From positions 1 to 64,000 of the forward strand of contig JABVXU010000126.1 in assembly GCA_013365365.1 (NCBI GenBank): a stretch of DNA of 64,000 nt, read 5' to 3'. The notes beneath the pieces were generated by a model. The model ran no database searches and was not told where the DNA came from. It saw nothing but the letters and a program-made list of their open reading frames with translations. Within the stretch, counting starts at the first letter, position 1; the number at the start of each line of letters is the position of its first letter. Positions 27,501 through 41,406 of this stretch are shown here, piece by piece. The translations under genes were made by a program, and so were the position numbers. Origin of the DNA: Cruorifilaria tuberocauda. Taxonomy: Eukaryota > Nematoda > Chromadorea > Rhabditida > Onchocercidae.

Positions 27501-28868
27501 TGGAAAAATTGGCGGAACCTTTTGAAAATTTATATAGCCGGAAAAGTTTTTTCTTCAGCTTTGAAGAGCGAATGGGCAAAGTATCGTTTTCACAGGCAAT
27601 CTTGCCGACATGCATTATCACATTTAGCCATTGTAAAGTTTGTTTATAAGGAATCCGATTGGAGAAAAAGAGGACGAGGTGAGTGATAGAATATGATATG
27701 ATGATGATTTAGAGGTAGCTTAAGGTCACCAATCATTGAACAATGAAGCCCTGACAGAGTTTATTCTTTTGTCTTCTAACTAATCCAAACAAAGGAATCG
27801 ATGATTACTCATTAAGAAAAATGCGATAGACCATCATCGTTTATCCTTGAGGTGATGACAAAAGAGAAACGATCAATAAATACAATTTCCATAATGATTG
27901 TGTTTTTACGGTAATAATAGTTCCATTCAAAAAGAACGAGTTTCAAATTAAAAACTAGGACAAGAAGAATTATGAAACTATATGATGATGATGATTGAAG
28001 CATTGAAAGTCAGTAAAGGACAATAGAAAGCAGTAATATCCTTACCAATAGTCGACAAGTGAAAAACAGATGATGAAGTTATGAGCCAAAGATATTCGTT
28101 TTGTCGCTGTCAATTTGAAATAAAAATAATCTTAATTAGAAATAAAATATAGTTACGAATGATTAGCACTGAACTACTTAATAAGCAGGTAAGTTATTAC
28201 TACGATATGAATAATAATAAATAAGCAAACAATGTGTATGACCTCACTCAATTATGCTTGACTAAAATGGTAGTACACCATTTCTAGCTCGCTATTAGCA
28301 CAAATACTATCATCTATCATCAGTTCGAACGTTCCATACAAACATATTAATCTATAAACTTTTTAAATTAACATAGGAAAGTTAGTGCGAATCATATAAG
28401 TTCAAGTGAAATAATTTTTCAAATTTGTCCTTACATTCATTTGAAGTTTTAGATATTTTAAAATTTAAACAATTTGAAATGATTTAGAATTCCTGAGAAC
28501 TTTTTCATTATAAGTATCCGATTTGGGTGAAGAAAATATAACAGATGGTGAAGACGACTGGTTACTGAACTGCTACTGAACGACTGATATGAAAGATGTT
28601 CCAAATGATTGATAAGAATTATTGATTAAGGCCGAACGCCAATTAGTAACCTAATAAGCTATCTACCAAAGTAATCAATAGCTTAATTGCTTAATTACCA
28701 TCTACCGACCAATAACTTTCACATCTATATCAAATGAAAGAAACAATTTGAATATGAGATTACGGTAGGCTTCCCGCCATGATTCCATTTGGCAACATTT
28801 CAAATGTGACAGTCTGCAAACCAGTGAATTTTCGTTATTTCTTGTTTGTATGTTGTGGTGGCTAGCGG

Positions 28869-28924
28869 TTTCTCTCTCTCTCTCTCCATCTCTCCCTCTT
28901 TCTCTCTCGCTAATCTCTCTCTTC
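28869..28924. repeat. CT-rich simple repeat
   Basis: TCTC runs broken by CCATC and CGCTAAT, about 0.9 kb upstream of the second CKI start. Confidence 0.95.
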
Positions 28925-29154
28925 TGAGATATAGATGGACTGTGTTTGAAGAGGGACAAGGATTGATAAGATATATGAGTGTGTATGGATTAGAGAGTGA
29001 GAGGATATGGAAATGTCAATTATACTAAACAAGCTTTGGATATAAAGCTTGCGGTGCAGTGATACTGATAAGAGAAGAGATATAGAGTTGCCTATTTATG
29101 GCAGAATATCATGATGAATTGGAGATGTGTCGATAAAGACAGTTAGCTAGGAAC

Positions 29155-29173
29155 GAGAGAGAGAGAGAGAGAG
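29155..29173. repeat. (GA)n repeat
   Basis: An uninterrupted GA run about 650 bp upstream of the second CKI start, similar to GAGA-type promoter elements. Confidence 0.93.
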
Positions 29174-29790
29174 CTTTGGGAGAGTGGAGAGAGTGTTCGA
29201 GATGGACAACAAATCGCCAATGCTCGGTTTTTGCGTTTCGAAATATTTACAGTTTTGAGGCTATTTGCGCCGATTTATGAGCGTTTGCTAATGTTGAAGA
29301 GTAGATTGTGGAGATGGAAAGAAGGGGGCTATCTCAAAATGTTTAAGTTTATTGGATATGTGTACCGAATTGAATATGTCCATTAAATTGCTGTGGAATT
29401 AGGTAACTTTCGGTTGATATGATCACTGTTGTATATTCTAAAGAGCTATTGCAGTTTTAAAAAAATGGCGTTTTAAACTGTTTTTGTTTCTTTTTCTTTG
29501 GCTTATTTCTAATTTAAAAATTATATCATTGATGTTTTTCACTTTTTTATTATCAGTTTTTAATGATGTCCCTCATTATTTATTCAAAACGATTCAACCT
29601 ATAGCCGAATTTCAAATATGTGAAATATATTATTCTTCTTTGTCTTCTTCACTGAGGATGATAGAAACTCCAAAGCTAGAAGTGGAAGATATTTCTGATT
29701 GATATCTGTGAACTTCGAATTTTGTCGCTTCAGTTATACTGGAGCTTTGAATACATTAATTTTGGTTTGAGGAATCTTTATTATTTGTTA

Positions 29791-29796
29791 ATGCAG
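29791..29796 (+). promoter_or_regulatory. Probable spliced-leader trans-splice acceptor of the second CKI gene
   Basis: TTTGTTAATGCAG ends 28 nt before the start ATG with no coding sequence between. This spacing is typical of nematode trans-splicing. Not tested. Confidence 0.4.
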
Positions 29797-29824
29797 TTTA
29801 TGTTCGACAAGAACGAGATTAACG

Positions 29825-32800
29825 ATGCATACTCGAAGTAGGCGCGTGTCTCGGTGCTTGTTCGGCAAACCAGATCATGAAGAGTTGGAAAAATGGCTAA
29901 CGAAAGAACTTGAAGCTATTCAAATAGAGCGGGTATGATGCTTTTAGATACTCTTTACTTTATTTGAACCTGTCATATTTCCAAGATTTCAATAAGAAAT
30001 CTTTTTTATGTTTTATTTTAGGAGAAAGGATACGGCTTCGATTTTAAAAATGACCAACCTATTCCAAGCACTGCGTACATCGTCGAAGCAGTTCCTGAAA
30101 ATGAGGTAATTCTTCCATATCCAGTTTTTCATTTGAATCATTCAAAAGGTGGTAATTCAAAGTGATATAAAGTAGACAAGGTGCTGAACAGCATACTACT
30201 GAATTATAGGTACCGTTTTTCTACCGAACGACTTATTACCCATCTAAAGAGCGCAGTAAGAAACGAACGGTTTCTGTCGACTGCACAACGCAGAAACTTG
30301 AGGGAAATGGCGATGTGGTCGCTTATCATACTCGAAGTCGTGATGTAATCGCTGTGAAATTGGTATTGAATATATTCAATATGTTTTAAACAAATCAAGA
30401 TAAATAGGATTGACAGATGTTTGTATTTTCAGGTCTATCATTCGGATAACTGCATAATTTTTTGCAGAATGCGAGCGTCTCAAAGTCTGTGAAAGGTCGT
30501 AACGGTCCGTCGCAGCCTGGCGGTGCTAAGATCCAGCGATCAACACTGCTGAAAAGACGTAGTGTTCGCAAAACTTCACGAAAATCTGCTTTACGCAAAA
30601 AATCAATGAAGCAGTCTCTGTTGACCAGTAAGCTTCTATTCATTATTTGTCTCCTTTACACTTTTGAATCCTTGACTTCAGTCTTTATATGATGTAGTAT
30701 TAATTTTTTTGAGGTTATTAGGACTACAGTGAAATTTCTTTGGGAAATTCTCTTTTCTAAAGTTAAAGCTTTAGAGAAAACTGATCACTTGGAAAGCTGA
30801 TGAAGGGATAATAAATATAAGAGATTGCCCTTTAAGGCTGACAAATATAAGCAGGTGCTTTCTCGCTTATAGTAATAATTTTTCGCCAACAAATATCAGC
30901 ATTTAAACGAAAATCTAACCGTTTGATAGATAATCGCATTCTTTATTATATCCCTCTCTCTCTCTTTCTCTCTCTCTCTCTCTTGTTTCTGTCTTAATAT
31001 TGGTACCGCTTAGACAGATTGTGCAATCACATCTCAATGCAGTAAACTTATGACGAATATTTTGACAGCGGGCACCTGTGTACACTTTGATATGAGCAGT
31101 TGTTTGCCAGAATTACTCGTCTTGTGATGATTTAAGGGATTGGATGCGTTTCTGAACTTGGCTTGTAAAGAACAATTCTTAAATAGGGAAAGGGATAAAC
31201 ACAAAAGAATAACCCATATGAAAGGTCTTGACAGGAGTGAGTTGTGCAAATGAATTGCTTTGATGAATGAAATTACCGTTTAACCTTTCTTTGAAGAAGG
31301 TTTTTTTTCGATTACTGAACCGTTGGGAATTTTTCAAACTTCGTTTTTGCGGGAATAATTAGAATTGATTTCAAAGTGGCTATTTCGAAGTCTGTTTAAT
31401 CGATGCATTTAGCCTAACCAGTTTCGTTGGTGAAGATCTACATTATTCCTTCCAAGGTCGTCATTGGTGAGTCATCTGACATGAAATAGATGATGTGCAG
31501 CGTGGGAATGCTTACTGATAGGGTAATGTAAATGAATCGTTTCAGAGAAAAGCATGCTAGTGATATAATTTCAATTTTCGTAGAGATTTTTGACATCTTA
31601 TGAGCTTCGGTTATCTCCTTTTCTTTTTCCCCTTCTCTTAATGCTCTTCTATTTGAAAAATCATGTGTAATTAGATACGATGCTTTGGTAGTCCGTAAAT
31701 AGACTTGGTTTAGTTCGCTAGCTCATTTTTTCCATCCCGATTCTTTTCTAAAATTTATTGTAGATAGGCCAACATCTGAAAAAAATCTTAAATGAGATTT
31801 TGAGATTCGGAGCAGCGTTGAAACTTGAAACATGTACTTTTTTCACTCACTATTCTCTACTGTTCGTAGTAAGTGATTAGTTTAGAGGATCAAATTAGGG
31901 AAAATTAAATCCAGATGTACAAAGTGGACTTATATTATAACGCTATTGTGAAAATATATACAAAAGACTTCTGCTGACGTTGTTGGCTGACGACCTTTGC
32001 CCTCTCTGATGGTTCTTTTTCGTGCAGTACTTTTTATCTTTTTCATTAATGTGTATAGATCGTGTCAAACTTGAAAGAGGTGGAATTGAATTAGGGAAAA
32101 AGATTTGCTAGGTAGAGAGGAGGATTATGAGGGGATCAATAAAACCTTTCTTATTGAGGGGTGGCTGAAATTTTGAAATTTCATCTCGCATAATATAATC
32201 TGTACTTTTTGATACGTGATTCCTTTCTTTTTTCTTCAGTCTAAATTTCATGGAATTTTACTTTCGATATTTGATCACTAACATGTATCTATGAAATATG
32301 AATGATATTTCAAAAATTTGCAGATTACCTGCCAGTTATAAGGAAACGGCGTTCGTTTACTCGATCGGAATGCAGTGAATCATCGAAATTAGCCGATGAT
32401 GTTCATGCAGAAAAGGATTGTTTAGGCACTAAAGTCTTCAACTCTAGCAGTTCTGGTGCAGAATTTTTTTTGTATATAAATATAATTTTAAAAAAAAGAC
32501 AAGAATGGTTTTTTGCTGATTCAAGTCATGAGGAGAACTACATGGAATTATGTCGGATTTAGAATAGTTCTTTATGTCTCATTTAAGCAGAAACATAAAA
32601 TTTCTATCCAAATGGGCATTTTCATTTATTCAGTCATGCATGAATCTGGTTTCCCTTTCTTTAACAAAAAATGGAAAAACGGGGGAATTCGATATTTTCT
32701 GCTTGAATAGAGTATTTATTTCCGATAATCAAAAATTTTTACTTCTCATGTTTTTAGGATGATTTTTCGTCACCATTTCAGGTGTTAAAACTCGTTGGCA

Positions 32801-32852
32801 GAGTCGAAGATGTGAAGATGTATCATCAAGACACCTACGTCCCTCATTTTAA
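29825..32852 (+). CDS. cki: Cyclin-dependent kinase inhibitor, p27/Kip (CKI) family, second copy
   Basis: Exons: 29825-29932, 30022-30105, 30210-30362, 30468-30627, 32324-32455 and 32782-32852 (TAA), 235 aa, phases consistent. The CDI domain starts almost at the N terminus: SRCLFG (RxLF, residues 9-14), WLTKELEAIQIER, GYGFDF (39-44) and VPFFYRTTYY (65-74). The intron just before VPFFYR has the same position and phase as in the upstream CKI gene, evidence of duplication; this copy has an extra intron after IER. Exon 4 is very basic (KRRSVRKTSRKS), a probable nuclear signal. Predicted role: nuclear CDK/cyclin inhibition. The 3' end has two readings. Exon 5 may use the weak donor GTGCAG and join exon 6, as given, or read through to a TAG at 32560-32562 (247 aa) with a low-complexity FFLYINIILKK tail. 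Intron 4 is 1.7 kb and holds a CT repeat. Confidence 0.88.
30952..30984. repeat. (CT)n repeat in the long fourth intron of the second CKI gene
   Basis: CTCT run with one TTTC interruption. Confidence 0.95.
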
Positions 32853-35800
32853 TGTAAGCTTCTCAAATTATTACTCCACCAAAGTATTTTAAAATTTGCT
32901 TTTGCAAATTTCCCCTCATTATTATGTCTTCATATTTTTTTAAAGAATGAACTGGGTTTCTAGTTCGCTTAAAAAATTTAAGAAGACAAAAAATATATAT
33001 ATTGTCAACGAAAGTATGGTGGGAAAAACCGAAGTGGGAAGGCTGAACATAGTGTTCCGCCTAATACGTTTGAAACAAGATGAATACGAAAAAGAAGCAA
33101 ACTTTTTGTGAAAAGTGGATCTTTGATTTTATCCTTTGCAAAATTCGGTATATTCTTTTTTCCAATTTGTAATTTTAATGGAACTTAATTCGTTATTTTC
33201 ATTCATTTGCATACATTGAAATTCCATTAAGAAATTTGCAAAATAGAGCTTATCTAATTTTGAAGAATTCCTGCATCTGATCTTAATAAATTTCAAGAAA
33301 AAAGGAAGTTGATAGTTGCTTTTTTAATCATCATTGTTTCGGTAATTTTACATTCTGGTTTTCATAAAATAGAGAAATGTTGTAATTAAAATTAAAAACA
33401 AAGTGTCTTAAAATAAATTAGAGATATGATTAGGTTAGTGTATTTTTTGTGATTCATTATTTATTATAAAACTGAATTTTATCAATTAGCTGAATTTTTT
33501 ACTTTCCTACTTGTAATATGTATTATTTTTTGAAATCAAGAGTTTTTGGTATATTTGTGATTAGAGTGATTTTTGATTACTTTCATCCTTGCTTCCTTCC
33601 ATTCATGGTATAAGGAATAGCACTGTTTTCATTTCAAGTTGGTTCTTTCGAATTAAGTTTAGGAACTCATCAAATAAGTGATTGCTCGTAGTATTGTTTT
33701 TTCTAGTAATTTTCTAGAGGAAAAAAACAAGACAAAAAAGTTAATGACGTTGTTTAGAACTTTCTGCTTCGTTTTATTTTAGGCCTTTTTTTCCAAATTC
33801 ACGCCTGGATTTAGTAATTGTGGTAATGATCATTTGTGTTTAGGGAGTTGCTAATCCTTTAATTAGCTACGCCAGCTATTTAATGAATAATTTAATTTTC
33901 AGTGCTAATTGTTATTTTCTATTTCAGTACTTTTGTGATATCGGTTAGATCACTGAGCAGCAAACTATCAGTTAATGGTACCTATGTAATTAGCTAATGC
34001 CTGTGACATACGTTTAGAAATTTCTCAGTAATTGAAAAAAGTCTGAATACCTAAGTTAAAAATACCATGTATCCAAAATTAAAGAAAAACTATTTAAATA
34101 TCTAAAATACTGCATTGTTTGCGTGTATTCTCGATAGATGACTTCATAGTGAACAGGAAAATTTTCCAAATCAAACAACGATTAAATTCAACTGGATTTA
34201 ATAGATATTGTAGTAGAAAAAAGGATTTGTTTTGGGCGAAATGTAGGTTTTTAAAATATTTTTGGGTATTTCATACGAGTTATGAATTTTTAGTATTTAG
34301 TATCAAGTTACATCGATAGCAAATTATATGAAATTAGAATCTCTATGTGGCCTAGTTTGTCACTTTTCGAAATAACGGCAGAAAGTGTGATGATAGATGC
34401 AATTTGAATAATTTCATGAGCATTTTGGCTCTGTATACGTTGAATGAAATCCTCAGAGTGCTTTCTGCTGTATTGCAGTGGGAGAATGTTAAATCATTTA
34501 TTAATAAATAAATTGTAGTTAGAATAGAACATTTGATTGGAAGTGAAGTACTATGTGAGATACCTTAATTAAGTATCAATGTTCAAATTAAAGCGTTATT
34601 GGCAAGATTCATATTCATTTAGAAAATATGAGTTTTCACATAAATAGGAGAAGGATAGACACAGTTCCTTAATTCATAAATCATGAGCGTAATGATAGGC
34701 TGCTGTTGTCATCTTAACATCACGGAACAGGTCATGCAATGTAGTGTGACAGATGGTAACAGTAACTGTTATGTATTGCCATTATTATCTACTAACACTA
34801 CTAATAGTGCTGCCGCTATTCCTTCTGTTATCGAAATTTCAAATATTTGAGGTGATTTTTTCACAAATTGTCAACTGACCGACAGTAGGATTCGTTAAAC
34901 ACCGTAGAACCTAAATTCCGGAAACAATTAATTGCAGCATGAAATAGATATATAGCAGATGCGCGGTATAAAATAAATGTGTGGCACTTGCATATCACAT
35001 TCCTAACCCATTTATTTTTGGTAAGAACTGATTTCGAGAAAAAGCATTAACTTGTTTTTTAATCCATTGATTAAAAAAATTTGGTGGTAAATGAATTTCG
35101 TGATCTTATGAACCTTTATGGCTAATTTTGTTGGAAAAATCAGAATATAAGGAAGCATTTAAAATGTAAATCTGTGTTGTAGCTTATTAGTAACTTCTTT
35201 CTCATATTGCTTATTTAGCCTATTTTAGAAACTTGAATTGGGTTATTGAGTGCAGTGGGGTAGAATATGGTAAAATGTCAATATTAATATGACACAAATA
35301 AACGCAATGATATCGATCGCTGATGTTAATAGTCGTGATTATCCAATAGTCGCACCACTATACTTTAGAAATTTCACTCTCAAAATTGATTAAATGATAG
35401 CATTTTATATTATATTATTACTATTTTAATCATTGCAATTTGTAGCAAAGTTATTTTTTATGAATTATGAAAAAAAATGTTTTTTTTTGCAATGATTCAT
35501 TATGTATAATTGGTTAAGGAAAGAGAAAGTGGAGAGGAGATTATTGACGGCAGTCTGTGACTATTCTAACCATATTATTAGATTTGAATCTTATTTAGAA
35601 CTGATCCTAAACTAATACATATCTACTGCACAAGATGAGGGACTTTAGCAACTGAAGTTTGCTTTTCTAAAAAATAAAAAAATCATCTACAAAGCTTGTA
35701 AATGGTAATGAAGAAGAAAGCGATAAGCGATTTCCCGAAGGTACTGCTATGTACTGTATATCCTTAACAACTAATCGCATTTCTGAAGAAAATTTTGTTT

Positions 35801-37531
35801 GGGATTGTCGGTTCAAAAACAATTTAAAAAAATACTGATTTTTTAATAAATTTCAGTTGCAAATTATTGGATTTTGATTTTTAATTTAAGATTTGAACCT
35901 TCCCCAACAACTTCTATTTAGCAATTCATTTCTAAAAATGAAGAATTCACATATGAACCAAGAGGGAATGAGAAGTTCTCTTCTGAATTCTCGTCATTTG
36001 AACTTATATATAGTCATATTTAAATACCAGGTTGGAGCTTTATTGGAAATGATTAATTGTGATATTTTATATGGGATAATTTGATAGTTGAATGAATGTA
36101 GTAAGTGTTCATCTATTATCGCTGCTAACAGTTTGTTAACAGAAGTGCCGATTTTTGTTTAATTACTTTTTTGGACACTTCAAGGCTATCTGATTGTACT
36201 GGATTTTCGAAATGTTGCTTTCAGAGATAATGAAAGCATTTGCCGATGACATTTTGATTGGATAAGCTGTTTTTTCGACAAGATAGTGAGTTACAAAGCT
36301 CTTAGCTTTTTCAAGCGGTTATGTTGTGTTTCAAAGTGTTAAGAAGTTGTCAGGAGTGGAAGAGAATGGTTCCAACTTGTAATTAATTACGGACTGGAAT
36401 TTAAAGTTTAGTACAGATATTGCTGGAATATACATGCAAGCAAATAATTTTGCAGTTCAGAGATCTATTTGCTCCAATCGAAGTTAGCATTCGGAATACT
36501 TTAGTTCCAAAGTGCAGAAGTCAGGAACATTGTATGTTAATAATATTTCATAAACAGTTCAATGTTCAAAAAGAAAATGTCAAGATAGTAGGGGAGAATA
36601 AGATTCTTGATATTATTTTCTAGTTTATAAAGAAATATTCTCTAGTAGTTACAAATCGCTATTGCATATTTTATCAGTATTTGATTTTACGAAGGCACCG
36701 TACTTTTCGGATTTATTTTCCCTACCTATAAATATAAGACCATTGTCTCAAATAATGTGTTGAGTAGATCTTTTTTGACTAATCGGTCGTAAGTTTGTTG
36801 AGGACACATTTCCTTTAGGAGTAATATCGTTAATAAATAATGAAGTAGTTTGTGGTGTTAGATTATTTGCAATATGTGCAGATATTAACGTAAACACGAA
36901 AGTAGTCATTGAAGAATCTTTTTTATATCCACAGAAACGATTACATCTAAATAATGAAGGAATACGATTAGAATTTAAGCTATTTACGTTTGATGAAGCA
37001 GGGGAGAAGCATTTTAAAGATTTCTATCTAGATTTTTTCGGGACAAGTTCAAAAAGTGAAGGTCACTGATAAATCTTAATTAATATGATGAAAAGAAGCT
37101 CATGATGATGCAACTCTGTTTGAACCGATAAGAGACGCTGATGACGCAACTTTGTTTTTGTGGACTTTGCTTTTGCTGATATAGGAAATTGAGGGAAAAG
37201 TTGGATAATAGCAAAGAGCTGAAGCTTCAGTTGATTTATTAACTTCAAAAAGATAGGAAGTGGAGTAAAAAAGGTTACTTTTTTACTTTTTAATACTCTA
37301 ATGTTTATATATTTCTTAAAAATTTTTTTTCAGGGGCATTCGAAATCGGCGGTATATTTTTCATAGATAAATGGAAAGTAAGTTCGAATTTGGCCCGTTA
37401 ATTACTTTATTGCAACCGGTAATTAGACGTTAATATTGTGCATGAAGTGTCTGTATATAGTTTTCATTTGTAAAAGAAATTTTTTGATGTATTTGTGATT
37501 TGGAACAAGAAAAGAAGGAGAAACGGGAAAG

Positions 37532-37555
37532 GATCCGGTGATCCGGTGATCCGGA
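37532..37555. repeat. GATCCGGT x3 short tandem repeat
   Basis: Three consecutive 8-bp units, the last ending GATCCGGA. It is locally GC-rich in an AT-rich setting. Confidence 0.9.
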
Positions 37556-40500
37556 ATGCCAACGGGAAATCAATACCCAAAAATATTAGGTTCAAGTTTC
37601 AGATTTTTTCGCAGGCATTTTATGATTTAATTTGAATTTAAACCATGAATATATTCATTGTGCGATCTCCCTGGCCATTCCATTTTGCCGATGTATAGCA
37701 TAAATTGTATGTTTATTATAAAGCTCTCTTAAGCCTTTATTTTGTTCTACCACTTAAGATATTGAAGTTGATCCATTTTTGCACATTTTTCCTATTGAAC
37801 AATTTCAAATTTCTTTTTATTATCAAGTTGATCTTTGAAGTGCTTCTTCTTCAACATTATCCAATGTTTTATGATAGTATTCGCTAGGTATACATTGCAA
37901 GCATTTGCATAGTTGTATCTGGTTAGTTTTACTTTTTTTGCATCTTTTCTATTATGTTGTGTGCTTCATTAGTGCCTTATTTTGAAAAAAGAAATAAGGT
38001 CAGAAATGCTCTCATCGTCATATCTTGTTAATTTCTTTTTTTCGGTTTGATTCGTATCGAATTTTTACAACGGTGTTTTCATTTTTCCCTTTTTATTTTC
38101 TATTTTTTTTCAGCTTTCTTTATTTCTTTCTTTTTCTTTGCAGAATTATATTCAGATTTTCCGTTTTCCGACTGTTCATTGGTTGTTCTGTTATTGTTGA
38201 AAATCGAAAATAAAATACGTTGTTGAAATTGCTTGAAAGAGAATGCATTTCAGGGGTTTTATTGTTTTGTAATCATGGGGATATATGGATAATTTGCATC
38301 TTTAGCATTTGTTATAATATCTGGACGGCTGAGTTGTGAGAAGATTTGATGTTTGAGAATTCTTAAAGAGATAAACAGTTGAAGAAAAAAGACGAAATTC
38401 TTCGCATCTCAGGGATTTCAATTGTTTCAATAAAAGATGAACAATTGAAATTTTAATTTTGAACCTGAAAGCAGTAAGTTAATGGGCTGAAATCATAGTT
38501 TTCTGTTTCATATGTCCACGTATTCTAAGGGAGAGAACTGGACAGTGGTAGGTGTCAGTATGGAAGGGAGAAAAGTGTGCAAGGATTTTTGAGCGTTATG
38601 AGTTGTTTGTGTGAGCAGTCTTGATGATCTGTTGAAAACGTTGAAAATTGCCACTAATTCGTTTCTTGACCGTCAAAATTTTCCACTAAACAGTTGTGGT
38701 TTTGTCAAAATTGACAGAATTGATGACAAAAGTTTCGAATATCGAGAAGAGAACACTTCATGAACTTTCATTTTGTTTAGCCATCACTGTGATCGTTCAG
38801 CAATGAATAAGTTGTCATTCGAGGGTGCGTTGATTTAAACCACTGATAAGCAAGCAAAACTGTTAGATCATTCGATATATAATTTGTTTACTGATGATCA
38901 ATTGCAAATTGCGAGCGTACCAGTCTTGACCCATTTAAGGCTGGATTTTATCTATAAATTAAATTTGAATGAAACCAACCTATACCAATGATATAATGCT
39001 TAAGTAGTTCCCGAAAAATAATTCTGTAGTTAGGCACTGATTGAAATATTTATTGCAAATTTTTGATTTTGGTTTATTTTTGAGAAACATTGTGACACGA
39101 TTTATTATTTCCGACTAAATTTGAATGAAAAATTCTATTGAAACAATATTGAATAAAAAAATTTATCAAAGAATTATCATATCCTTTCTACATTCTTCCG
39201 TATAAAGTTATAGAAAATTTTTAATTAAAACTAGAATTTTGATGAAATTAGAGAAGAAAAAGGTGTGCTATTCACGAAGATATCAGAATTGAAACTGACA
39301 ACTGAATGGAAGTTTTTGTGGTGAAAAATGAAAATTAAATGACTTTGTCAAAATTATCAAAATTTGAATTCACGATTTGCCACGAGGATCTTTGATAAAT
39401 GAATCTTTTTTGCTACCTTAAAATATTTGAAAAATGCGATGAGTAATGAGTATGATGACCTTACTCAAATTACCTTACCTTGATTGACTAATCAATTCAT
39501 GTAAATTGAATAACAAAATCCTTGTTCTCAAAAGGAAAAAACTGATTTATGCTACTAAGAAAAAATATATAAAATATAAGCAGACGTGAAGAGAACTATT
39601 TTGTGATAATAATAGTAGTGATAAAAATTAATCATCTTCATCCATATTTTCACTGTTTTGGCAGAACTATTCACAATTCATTCTTTATTTAATAAGAGAA
39701 GATGACAGTGAAGAAAGCATGAATAATAAAGGGAAGTGAATATCAATTATTGACCTGAAGGGCATTACTTTTCAAAAACATGATTTTAAGGCGACATGAC
39801 GACGTGATTGACACGTATGAATTTCATAGAAGTGAAATATACTGATAGTCTTAAATCTTCTTAATCTAAGTAATTATAGAGAATTTTGGTTTCTTTCAAT
39901 ATTCTTGAAAGTCTTTTGCTGCTGTTGCTTATATCTTGATAATTTGATAACTGCTTTGATCAATTAGAATAAGAGTCAAATAAAACAAAAGAACAATAAA
40001 CGATTTTCTAAAATATTTTAATTAAATTTGCATCAAACCCATAGACATTATATACGCAAAAGGTTAAATGTGTGCAATCACTATCATTAGTAACTTATTA
40101 ATATTTGATAAGTGATAAGTGAGTGTTTGAAAATGTCTTATGCAATCTCCTATTTATTAATACGCAAAAAAGAATGGAAAAGATTGAATATAATAAACAA
40201 ATTTTCAGCAGCTTTTTCAAGGAGCATTAAAATCGACAACCTAATTTGCTCACACTTATTTTATTTCACTCAAGTCATTTTGCTTTCTCGTGCTTCCTAA
40301 AAGCTTTTTCATGATGGTGCCTTTTTCTTAAATTTAAAATCTAAATATTTTGATATAATTTAGAGCAATTGAAGAAATGCACCTAATTGTTCAGCATTTT
40401 TTCTTATGCATATTTCTTTCTGTATTTTTCCTTATAATTTTGAAACTTTATGAAGAAATTGCAAAAATATGAAACAAATTCGCTAATTTCTCACTTTTGA

Positions 40501-41365
40501 AATTACTTTGGAATAATTGAATTAATGTTTGCAATAATTTGCAAGATTTTCCGTTATCATTTCAGCGTATTTAATATTAACTTAATTTATAATTTCACCG
40601 AAATTTTTTTTTTATTAGACATTTTTTTTAGTTAGACATTTTTAAATACAATGGAAAGTAATTTCTGCTCAGAAAATATTCCGGATAATACTTTCCTTCA
40701 GATTTTTCACTCTTTTTTAATGCAAGAGATCTCAGTTTTGTTGTGAAAATATTCTTTTAAATAGTTAAAAGGTTATTTATTAACATTTTCGAAAGTAATC
40801 ATTTATTTTTTAGTAGAAAGTTCCAGTGAAACTTTTGAAATCTTGATTTTCGGAAGTTTTTTCTTTTTAATTTATTTAGGGAAAGTTGAATCTGGAAAAT
40901 TCTCAAATATTTGAATTATCTTTTATTCAACGAAATTGTAAATTATAAATTTCAACGTAATTTAGAATGAGAAGCATAGGAGCGAAAGCTATTCTTGATA
41001 ATTTAATTTTCAGGAAATTTGAAAAGCACCATAAATTGCTTTTCTGATTAAATGTATCCCAAAAATATCATTGATAATGAAATGAAGGAAAAATTAAGTA
41101 CCTTATTTCTGCATTTTGTTTTTCATTAGTATTCAAAAGAAATTTTAATAAATTCTAATAATTTGTTGAAAATCTATCTTATCTCAACAGAGTTACTAAA
41201 AATAGGCATTTAATATATCGACAGAGGTCAGCTTTAAAAGTATCGGAAGAATCCTCAGATTCAGAGCTGTTTATAAATGCTCTAGCTTCTTAATACTATT
41301 AATCCTTCCGCACATGTATTGTTTCCTAAGTGGCCAAATACGTTTACGGCAGGACTATTTCCTTA

Positions 41366-41406
41366 CTCTAAGCTTTAAACTCTAAGCTCTAAGCTTTAAG
41401 CTCTAA
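41366..41406. repeat. CTCTAAGCTTTAA short tandem array
   Basis: Alternating units CTCTAAGCTTTAAA, CTCTAAG, CTCTAAGCTTTAAG and CTCTAA in direct tandem. Confidence 0.85.

Larger units (their letters stand above)
21560..29824. other. 8.3-kb interval between the two CKI genes
   Basis: The first part is 3' UTR and flank of the upstream CKI gene. No further exon set is recognised. An imperfect direct repeat (GGATTTGGAGG plus a related tail) occurs near 22165 and 22417. GA/CT simple repeats cluster close to the second CKI gene. Confidence 0.6.

Noticed and set aside
30395..30643. 82-codon minus-strand open frame
   Set aside because: Antisense shadow of exon 4 of the second CKI gene.
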